Part shown: in pieces, positions 56,359 to 64,000 of the stretch | Layout: the number at the start of each line of letters is the position of its first letter | How positions within the stretch are numbered: position 1 is the stretch's first letter | Source: Conoideocrella luteorostrata | Lineage: Eukaryota; Ascomycota; Sordariomycetes; Hypocreales; Clavicipitaceae | DNA: 64,000 nucleotides | Direction of reading: 5' to 3' | Assembly: GCA_032433595.1 (NCBI GenBank) | Contig: JASWJB010000042.1 | Coordinates: forward strand, 1 to 64,000 | Program-made: the position numbers and the translations under genes | Notes under the pieces: model-generated | The model's input: only the letters and a program-made list of their open reading frames with translations | Told to the model about the DNA's origin: nothing | Database searches by the model: none

Positions 56359-58205
56359 TCAACAGATTCCTCGGGCTGTCCCCCAGCTTAGTGGAATGGT
56401 CCCTCCTAGCAGCAGCTGTGTTAAAGGGGACGGGGAACGAGCGAAGCCGGGCATCATGGCAGCCGAGTTCGGGTCGGGGTCGTCATTGTTGGACGCAGAA
56501 GCGGCCATGTCCAGCTGCAGCTGCGGGAAGCAGTCTTCGTAGTGCCAGTGGCCCTGGTCGTCGACGCTGAGCAGGACATCCTCGACGAAGCGGTCTACAG
56601 ACTGGCTCGGCTGCAAGGGCATGCGTGGATCTGCTGTCATGGCGCTCATCTTGAGATTGAGCAGCGAGAGCAGCTTCTGGTTGCCGCCGCGGGATAGGGA
56701 GAGCAGGTCACGCAGCCCGTAGAGGACTTGGTTGAGTTCGTGGGTCGGCACGCCGTTGTAGTCGCTTGTCATGGCGTCGACGACGGCCGTAGCAATCTCG
56801 AACGTTTTGAATTCCTGTCCCGTGTGTTTTGTGTGTCAGCAGCAGCACGTCGCTATGATGCATGTATCGGGGAAGGGGGGGGTGGGCGGAAAGCAAATAG
56901 TACCAAGGCCGGCCCGTGGGATTCCAACACGGTTGACGGGATCTGCGACACCAGCCCCAAGAACCTCTTTGCGATATCCAGCGGATTCACGGTGGGAATG
57001 ACGACTCCGAATCGCAGCGCGGCTCGCCACAGCACGGCGCACATCCACTCCCGCGTGACCAGCACGTCGGCCCTCTGGATGTCGTTGCCCAGAGTCCACG
57101 CCTCGATCCGCGTAGACTCCTGGAGGCTCTGCTGCAGCATCATCAGGCAGTTTTGGGAGAACGAGCCCTGTGACGCAGTGCCCAAGTCGGCATTGCGCAG
57201 CATCTCGAAGATGCCGGACTGGTCGAAGATCCAGAACAGGTGCACGAGCTTCAGGAAGTCAGGGAAAATGCGGGCTATGCTGTCTGCCACGCCGTACCAT
57301 GGGAGGCGGATGTTGGATTTGAGGATGGCGGGTAGCTTGTGCAGCAGCGCGACGCCCCTAGAGCGTTGTAAGCATGTAGTTATGTGGCTGAGTGGGATTT
57401 GTACGCCGTGCAAAGGAGCGGGTTAGGGTAAGTTTTGGTAATACCTTTCCGTTACGAATAATAGCCAGAATACCCGCCTGTACAGCTGTTGTTCTGCCTC
57501 CGACAAGGTCGCATACGAGGCTTCATGCTCCAGCTTCAATATCTGCGCATGCGTGATGGCCTCGCGCAGGTACAAAAGGGAGTTTTTGCCGCCGCCTTCC
57601 AAGTTTTCATAGTGGACGTGCAGAAAAAAAGAGATCCGCAAATCGTCTAGGGGATTAGCTGATGTTTTGTCGTCGTCGTCATCATTATCATCATCATTAG
57701 CGTCTGCACTGGCTGCTCTTCTCCGACAATTCTGCGGACTCCCCTTCCACTCAGTCACCAGCTTCAATTGCCCAACTGTCGCCAGTGCCACAGCATCTGC
57801 CAGCCTCTGCGTGCTACTTCCATGCCTCGCAGACCCAGAAACGAGGGTCTCTTTCAATTCGGCGGCATCTACAATCGGCCATAGAGGATACAGCCGGGTG
57901 GCGTAAATGTCAATAATGTCCGCGAGGTGCAGTGACGTCTCGGCCTGGCTCTGTTGCTGACTGACCGACCCGGACGACGAGGCAGATCTTGCTCTCTGCT
58001 TGCTTTCACTGATCTTCTGGATGGTCTTCCCCCGGAGTCCTCTCGGCCCCCGCGTGCCTTGCTGCGTGGTGAATGTGCATTCTATCCCCGATGCAGAGCA
58101 CCCGTCACACGGCGGGGCCTCCGAGCACCGGATCTTGCGCACCTTGCATGAGTCGCAGGCGCGGCGGGCAAGCTTCGAGCGAGGGGGCCGCGGTCGAGCA
58201 GGCAT
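56359..58205 (-). CDS. Zn2Cys6 transcription factor
   Basis: Three-exon minus-strand model complement(join(56359..56814, 56904..57357, 57445..58205)), 556 aa, all junctions in phase. The zinc cluster has Cys at 17, 20, 27, 33, 36 and 43 (C-x2-C-x6-C-x5-C-x2-C-x6-C). TTQQGTRGPRGLRGKTI after it resembles the linker of AmyR/sugar-utilisation regulators. The middle region has HLADIIDIYATRLYPLWPIVDAAEL and LREAITHAQILKLEHEASYATL ... EQQLYRRVFWLLFVTERG, which is the Fungal_trans core, broken by an acidic DDDNDDDDD insert. It is probably a nuclear activator. It lies tail-to-head beside the TauD-like dioxygenase gene (660 bp away) and may control it and the MFS gene; that is inferred from position only. 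Confidence 0.88.
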
Positions 58206-58866
58206 GGCTGACGGCCGTGGTGGGCAATTACTCGGAGATCCAGCTCTGTGGATTTGGGCTGGGGATGTTGGAGATGGAGAATATCTCGGAAGCTATCAAG
58301 ACATGACGGCAAAGCCTATGTACCTTGCTGGCTGGGGTCCGTGACACGGAGGCACGGAGACATGGAGGCGCGGAGGCGTGGAGTCAGTACCTATTTCTCC
58401 GTAAACAAGAATATGAGAAAGGAGCTAGCATGATGTGGAGAAGCTGATGGTTGTCTGGTGCTTGATTGACTTTCTTTTATATTTTTGAACGGCAGACAAT
58501 CGCGGACCGAACCCCGGACAGCCCGCGCAGGCGCAGATGCAGATGCCATGCACAACCCCGCGAATTACTGGATGTGGAAATGGCTGCTTGAGTGCTCCGT
58601 AGTTTGGCATAAACCAATAGTCTGCCGTGGGCGGTTCAGTGTGAACACTCTACGGAGAACCCCGTAGTCTGCTGCATTAACTAACGTACTTGGTTACTCC
58701 GTCCCCTGTCTAGGATAACGTGCAAGGAGTCGATCCTTTCACTTGGGGCTGTCATGACTAACTACAGCTCTATCAGTCAGCATGATTTTTAGTGCGTTTG
58801 AAACATTAATTCTCCAATTCATGTCATAAGTCCTAGCTGTAGGTTGAATCAACCTCATCAGGAATT
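58206..58866. other. Promoter region of the minus-strand Zn2Cys6 gene
   Basis: About 660 bp between the regulator's ATG and the dioxygenase stop. Contains CTACGGAGAACCCCGTAG (about 58651-58668), an imperfect palindrome, and a TTACTCCGT motif near 58694. No gene seen. Confidence 0.55.
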
Positions 58867-60064
58867 TTACAGTCCCAGGGCCTCTCTACGTCCAGTACTA
58901 GCGGTATCCAAATACGGCGCCTCGCCGAGACTGCAGACCCTGTCTCCAGCTCGAGCAGCCGCATAATCATACGTAGCGCAGTGGTAAGTCGAGCGATTAT
59001 CCCAGATGGCCACGTCGTTCTTTGCCCACCTGAATCTCACCTGCGCGTCGTGGTTCTGCGTGAGCAGGTTGAAGAGATACTGCAGCAGAACGTCGCTTTC
59101 GTCCTTGGACACGCCGTTGATGCGCTTGGTGAATCCCTTGTTCACGTAGACAGACTTCCAGCCGGAAACCGGGTTGGTCCGGATAACCGGGTGAACAGCT
59201 GTCAAGTTGCCGCCCTGGTTGAGGGGCGAGCCGCGCTCTCCCTGACGGAGAGGGTTGCCCAGGCGCGCTGCTTCATCGTGGAAGAAGGAGGCGTCGTGGG
59301 TGGCGGTCAGTCCCTCCAGGAAGTTTTGCATTGGTGGTGAGAGACGGTCATAGACTTCGTAGCCAGACGCCCAGAGCTGGAGTGGCATTCGTTAGCTTGT
59401 CATGCTACACAGGGGGCATCTTGGTTGGTCCTGCTTACTGTGTCGCCGCCCGTAGGGGGCAGAGTGTGAATCTTGAGCATGGCATAGTCTGAGGGGACTT
59501 TCTCAAAAGTGCTGTCGCAGGTGAGCTGGTTAGACATAATCGAGCTGCTGAGCTGCAAGGTAGATTGGCGGCTACTTACATGTCACTGTGCCACCCTGCG
59601 CTGGCAAAGCGAGAAACATCGCTCAATTGATGGGTCAAACCGCCCCCCTTCTTCTGCTTCTCACTTGAAATGACGCTAATCTGATCTCCAAGCTCGCTGC
59701 CCTCCTCTGTCAAGGGATGCACATGCAGTCCGGAGCTGGCAGGACAGCCGGCCAACTTGGTCAGACGCAGCATGAAGGTCTTCATCTCCGCTGGCGTGAC
59801 ATCCTGGCTCTTGAGGAAGACGACGCCGCGCTGCGAGATCGTCAGGGCGAGATCCCTGATGACAGCATCATCAGCCTGGTTGAGAGCGCGTATCTGAACA
59901 CCAGAAAACGCACGTCCAATCACGGGCGTAATGTCATCCTGCTCCTTGATAAACTGGTCAAGTTGGCTGGTGTAAGCCAGAGGCCCTCGGAGAGTGGGCC
60001 TGGCCTCCGCATGGCCACCGACCAGGTTGTCGCCGAGCGTTGCGCTTGGTGCTGCAGAAGGCAT
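58867..60064 (-). CDS. TauD/TfdA-type Fe(II)/2-oxoglutarate dioxygenase
   Basis: Three-exon minus-strand model complement(join(58867..59376, 59439..59511, 59580..60064)), 355 aa, all phases closing. The fold is that of taurine/sulfonate dioxygenases. RGVVFLKSQDVTPAEMKTF is followed by the HxD iron ligands in WHSDITFEKVPSDYAML (His159, Asp161; the motif is rebuilt over the first splice), then LPPTGGDTLWASGYEVYDRLS. The distal His is in NRSTYHCATYDY (about residue 318), with a following Arg that fits 2-oxoglutarate binding. Family members hydroxylate taurine, alkyl sulfates or related acids and so release sulfite or sulfate in the cytosol. The substrate is not set by sequence. The start at 60064 is the first ATG in frame. 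It is divergently transcribed from the MFS carrier 615 bp away. Confidence 0.92.
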
Positions 60065-60678
60065 GGTAGCTGAGTTTAAGTATTTCTTTGGTAGGGAGGG
60101 GAGGGGTTCCAATGTGCTTAAGTTTTGGCGAGCTAGAACAGAAGACAAGATCACGCAATCGCGCTCTAAAAATCCCTGCGGGTTGGAATTGAAGATTGTT
60201 ATCTTTGAATTGTATAACTTGATCTCTTTGGATGGATTAAAATGGGCTAAATGGGGCTATTTAAGACGACATCAGAGCCATGTATTATAACATCAGAGTT
60301 GAACCCACCCCGGAGAAAATCTCGGAGAAAGCGTCACACTGGAAACGCCACTACCCCGGACTGTTGGCGATTTGACACCCGAGACGGGTGGACTAGACCG
60401 AATTCCCGCTAGATGGCGAGGTATGAATGCTGGCAATTGCTGGTTGCTTCCGACGGAGGACTTTCATTCATTTTTTGGGAGGCTCGGCAAGTGACTTGAA
60501 TGCATTCAAACCGTTCCGTATCCTCGCGCTATTGAGCGTGGCGTTGCAGCTTTATAACATGCCTTGTCCTCGCGGGTTTTGAGTTCGCTCCCTACGCTCG
60601 GTACTGACACTCACCTCGTCCTGCTGTCTACAAAGCGCGGAGAATTCCAATTACTCCCGTGGAGCCATCAGTCTGACA
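60065..60678. promoter_or_regulatory. Divergent promoter between dioxygenase and MFS carrier
   Basis: A 614-bp intergenic region shared by the two divergent genes, so common control is likely. It contains CGG-bearing sequence such as CCCCGGAGAAAATCTCGGAG and CCCCGGACTG (60308-60362), where a zinc-cluster regulator could bind CGG half-sites. Binding itself is not shown. Confidence 0.5.
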
Positions 60679-62676
60679 ATGGGCAACGACGCCGTAGAGC
60701 CTACACCCGTTGTCGACCATGTGTCCGACACGGACAAGGGCGACTTTGGAGTCGGTCGCGAACATTTACATAGTATCTTGCCACCGCATGATTCCTACGA
60801 GGGGAGGCATAGATTCGATCCGCTGGCTGAGTGGACTGTCGCCGAGGAGAGGCGTGTAGTTAGGAAGACTGACTTGAGGCTTCTTAGCTGGCTGTGCGTC
60901 ATGGTAGGTGATGCCGAAGGAGATGCAGTCCCCATGCTATGCTTACATACATGCATACATACGTACATACTGATGAGTGTTGTGCAGTTCTTTGGCTTGC
61001 AGCTGGACCGTGGCAATTTGAGCAACGCTCTAGCTGATGATCTGCTGGGGGATCTCGGCCTGACTACAGACGACTATAACAATGTTGGTTACATCTGCAA
61101 GCTATGGAGGATCGTCATGAAGGACTGACATTTTGCTAGGGTACCACCATCCAGCTTGTCAGCTTCCTCGTCGCCGAGTTTCCAGTGCAATTCCTCACAA
61201 AGCGCTACGGATTCAAAAGAGTTTTGCCTGCTGTTAGTATGCTCGTTCTTGTCTCGTCGCAGCGCGTACTGATTGTGTATCTAGTTGATGTGCGCTTGGG
61301 GTATAGTTTGTAAGTTTACGCTGGTTATTTTTTTTTTTTTGTATTGCTGGTACGCAGCGGCTAATGGACTTGCTCGGTAGCTACTTTCCAAGCATTCATG
61401 ACAGGCCGTACTGGGTTTTACGTTACGCGAGCACTTATTGGACTTTTTGAGGGCGGCTTCATCCCTGGCACTATTCTGATGGCGACGTACTTTTATACGA
61501 GCACCGAATTGTCTGTCCGACTGGCTGCCTTCTGGTCCACACTGAATGTTGCAAGTAGGTTCAAACGGGAACCATGGCCGCACAAATAAAGATATTCAAC
61601 GACACTGACATTTTTGCAGGAGTTGTATCTGCCCTTCTCGCCGCTGGGTTCTTGGAGATGCGAGGCGTGGCAGGACGCTCTGGCTGGTTCTGGCTGCTGG
61701 TGCTGGAGGGCCTGCTCACCCTGGTCATTGGAGTGGTATCTTTCCTCTACCTGCCGCTGAGTCCGACGAGCACCAAGTCGGTCCTGTGTCGAAGCCCATG
61801 GTACACCGAGAGAGAAGAAGTCATCATGATCAACCGCATTCTGCGCGACGACCCGGCCAAGGGTCTCACTGATATCAAGGAGCCAGTCACACTCAAGGAC
61901 GTCAAGGCCGCCTGGTCCGACAAGTCCCTCTGGGGTTTGTATCTCGTCGGCCTCGTCGCCTACATCCCAGCCACCCCCGTGCAGGCCTACTTGACCCTGA
62001 CGCTCAAAAGGGTCGGCAAGTTCAGTACCCTTGCCAGCAACCTCCTCACTGCGCCCTCCGCCGCCCTCCAGATCGTGACCATGCTCGGTCTGGCCTACAG
62101 CTCCGAGTACTTCAACGAAAGAGCCTTCCACTGCCTGGCCGGGGAGCTCTGGAACCTGCCGCTCTTCACGGCCCTCCTTGCGATCCCCAACGGCGGACGA
62201 GAATGGGGCCGATACTCCATCATCACCCTCATATCGGGCTACCCCTACTTCCATCCCATTGTCAGCGCGTGGATCTCCGAGAACAGTTTCGACGTAAAAA
62301 AGCGCGCTATCGCCGCAGCGACGTACAACGTCATTGTGCAAATGTTCGTATCTGACCAAGCCTACTCCCTGGAAAAATTGTTTCATTTGCGGTGAATTCG
62401 TACTGATGGTCCAGCAGTGGAAGTCTTATCGGCAGTCAGCTGTATCGGTCGTGGGACTCGCCGTACTACAAGACCGGCAATAAGATCTGCATCTCGATAC
62501 TGGCATTCGCGATAGTCACGCTGTTGCTGCAGCGCCAATTTCTGGCATACCTTAATAGGAAGAAGACAAGGCTGTGGGATGCTATGTCTTCGCAGGAGAG
62601 AATCGCGTATCAGACTGACAAGGAAGCAAGAGAGATGGATGGCAACAAGCGCCTTGACTTTTTGTACGCTTATTGA
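60679..62676 (+). CDS. Dal5-type MFS transporter (anion/cation symporter family)
   Basis: Seven-exon model join(60679..60903, 60988..61083, 61140..61232, 61285..61309, 61381..61554, 61620..62343, 62418..62676), 531 aa, each junction GT-AG and in phase. It matches the ACS/Dal5-allantoate permease branch. RRVVRKTDLRLLSWLCVM leads into FFGLQLDRGNLSNALADDL, the DRxNxxNA signature of this group. FLTKRYGFKRVLP follows, then GRTGFYVTRALIGLFEGGFIPG, a W(Y/F)LPLSPT-like segment VSFLYLPLSPTSTKSV, and AAATYNVIVQIGSLIGSQLYRSWDSPYY near the end. Twelve membrane helices fit. The tail is charged (LWDAMSSQERIAYQTDKEAR). Substrates in the family include allantoate, nicotinate, pantothenate and sulfonates. Pairing with a TauD-like enzyme hints at an organosulfonate, but that is inference. 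The fourth exon is only 25 bases. Confidence 0.88.
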
Positions 62677-63737
62677 GCCTTTGTTCTTTCGATGGCCGGG
62701 GAAATCTTTACTCACCGTATCGTTTGCATCGTGTTTGTGTGGACTTGGAGCGCAGCGGATGTTTTTTTTTTAAAGCGACATAACTATAGCGATGATGAGA
62801 TAATATTTCACGCAGTGTCGATTCAGAGAGATGCAGTTTTGACCTTGTGCGCGACGAACGTAACGTTCAGAAATATATTTCTAATACAGCAGAAATTCTC
62901 TGGCAAGCCTGCAAGAGAGACTAGCTTGTCAGGTATCCTGCGTGAGTATGCCGAGATAACGTCCGTAACATCCCCAAGCCTTGCTATTCCTTCAAATCAC
63001 TGCGTATTTGTTGCCGTACTGAATGAAAATGCCAGTCATTCTCGCGGCCTGATGACTTGGTCCAGGTTTACTGACCGGTCGCTTTGCCAAGTATGCGCAA
63101 AAGAAGCTCTCTTCGACATGTCAGTCGGCGTAAACGGTAACGCAAATGAACAAGGGTCATTACTGATGTGGCCAGGACTTTAATGTGAGCTAGTCAAAGG
63201 GTCGCGGTGATTGCCAAGGAGGAGAGAGCAAAAATGTAGTGTTTGTCTGGGAGTTTGTTCGATATGTTCGTAGCGAGGGCTCAGCGAGACGTTGACTAGC
63301 CAATTCACCGTCCGGCGCTCTAGTTGCAGGCGTCGACAAGTCGAATAATAGTTCAGCGATGAAAGAGATATTGTGGTAGACAAGCGGCATAGTGGGCGAA
63401 CAGCGCTGGTGCTGTGTTGCGGTGGTTGCCTTGGGTTATTGGGTCGATTTTCACTTTGCAGGAGGCCGAACTAGATAGGCGTGTTGTTGGGTGCAATCCA
63501 TAAAAAAAGGAACGTCCCTGGTGATTACTCTTGGAAGGTTAGTTGGAGTTTTGGAACTGACTTTCATCCTTTCTTCAACTAATGGTTTAAATTGATGTTA
63601 CCATGTCGCATAATATCTGTGGGTACATGACGCTATCCCTTTAATCGACAAACTTCACGAGAAACGATGATCACAACGTTGTGGACAATGTTCTGATACT
63701 ATTTCGACGAGTTTCTCACCCGTCATGTATCCATAGC
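62677..63737. other. Intergenic, between convergent gene ends
   Basis: About 1.06 kb between the MFS stop and the GMC oxidoreductase stop. A 163-codon frame at 62692-63183 runs through here but has no ATG-context, domain or homology that I recognise and starts within the MFS 3' flank. I judge it chance. Confidence 0.5.
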
Positions 63738-64000
63738 TCATTCAAGCTGACCCAAAATGACATCAGCTGCCTTCTCACTGACCAGGTACGTAGACACGGC
63801 CGTGAACGTCCCAGGAATCCGCGGGTACACTGATGCATCCACCACCCGCAGGCCCTTTACTCCACGAACCCGGAAACTAGAGTCCAGCACCGCCATCTTG
63901 TCGCCGTCGGGGCCAATCGGGCACGTGCAAGATGCGTGATGGCCCCATGCCGTGTCCAGGATGTACTGGTTGATGGCCTCCTTGCTGGTCACGTCTGGGC
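63738..64000 (-). CDS. GMC oxidoreductase, C-terminal end (partial)
   Basis: The 3' end of a minus-strand gene cut by the window's right edge; about 87 codons are seen, running to the stop at 63738-63740. The segment AWGHHASCTCPIGPDGDKMAVLDSSFRVRGVKGLRVVDASVYPRIPGTF, described here by its parts, is the conserved GMC C-terminus: AWGHHASCT with the active-site His pair, GVKGLRVVDASV and PRIPGTFTA. It ends SEKAADVILGQLE. GMC enzymes are FAD-dependent oxidases or dehydrogenases of alcohols, aldoses or choline. Whether this one is secreted or which substrate it takes cannot be told from this end. It faces the MFS transporter. Confidence 0.9.
   Translation of the reverse strand, partial: PDVTSKEAINQYILDTAWGHHASCTCPIGPDGDKMAVLDSSFRVRGVKGLRVVDASVYPRIPGTFTAVSTYLVSEKAADVILGQLE

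Noticed and set aside
62692..63183. 163-codon plus-strand frame after the MFS gene
   Set aside because: It begins in the MFS 3' flank with no ATG context, has erratic composition and no recognisable motif.
1..64000. tRNA, rRNA, CRISPR or intact transposon
   Set aside because: I saw no cloverleaf with a standard T-loop, no rRNA-like sequence, no spaced direct repeats and no transposase or reverse-transcriptase motifs. A tRNA scan and a repeat-library search would be decisive.

Overview
The window looks like nuclear DNA of a filamentous ascomycete (Pezizomycotina, probably Sordariomycetes/Hypocreales). The genes are split by short GT-AG introns of about 55-200 bases. Typical fungal families are present: three Zn2Cys6 regulators, a PTH11/SAT4-type membrane protein, a DUF6594 relic, a DUF3712 protein, a Dal5-type MFS carrier and small secreted cysteine-containing proteins. 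The species cannot be fixed from sequence alone. I found no CRISPR, rRNA, phage-like or intact transposon sequence.

Layout. At 0-3.2 kb a GNAT acetyltransferase (+) and a secreted type-B carboxylesterase (-) converge. From 3.2 to 12 kb the DNA is gene-poor, with only the damaged remains of a secreted-protein gene (about 6.5-7.6 kb), simple repeats and a 42-bp tandem duplication. At 12.0-13.5 kb is an O-methyltransferase with no biosynthetic partners. A frameshifted DUF6594 gene lies at 15.5-16.4 kb and a rhodopsin-domain (PTH11-like) membrane protein at 17.4-18.8 kb. A Zn2Cys6 regulator lies at 22.1-23.9 kb and a second, apparently inactivated one at 25.9-28.7 kb, preceded by a 24-bp coding tandem repeat. 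A DUF3712 membrane-anchored protein follows at 30.0-31.3 kb. An unrecognised protein with an in-frame amber codon lies at 31.9-33.7 kb, and a secreted dibasic/GPP-repeat protein at 34.9-36.5 kb. A small secreted Cys protein is at 39.8-40.3 kb.

From 42.7 kb the content becomes more housekeeping: a large conserved protein with a C-terminal membrane segment, a small membrane protein, an EDC4/Ge-1-like decapping scaffold with polyQ/His tracts, and an EBP-type sterol isomerase whose 3' end faces an aldo/keto reductase. The last 8 kb holds a possible nutrient-use module: a Zn2Cys6 regulator, a TauD/TfdA dioxygenase, a divergent Dal5-type MFS transporter, and the 3' end of a GMC oxidoreductase cut by the window edge.

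Main points for a second look. (1) Three neighbouring accessory genes each carry an amber codon inside otherwise good coding sequence. (2) The secreted repeat protein at 34.9 kb has a signal peptide, a Cys-rich head and repeats with an RPRR dibasic site followed by NVYHG(PP)n, which resembles a Kex2-processed precursor. (3) One zinc-cluster regulator has 13 Pro/charged octapeptides just before its DNA-binding domain. (4) The near-palindrome TACGGAGTA/TACTCCGTA recurs through the intergenic DNA. All splice models are manual, chosen by GT-AG sites and reading-frame continuity, without transcript evidence.
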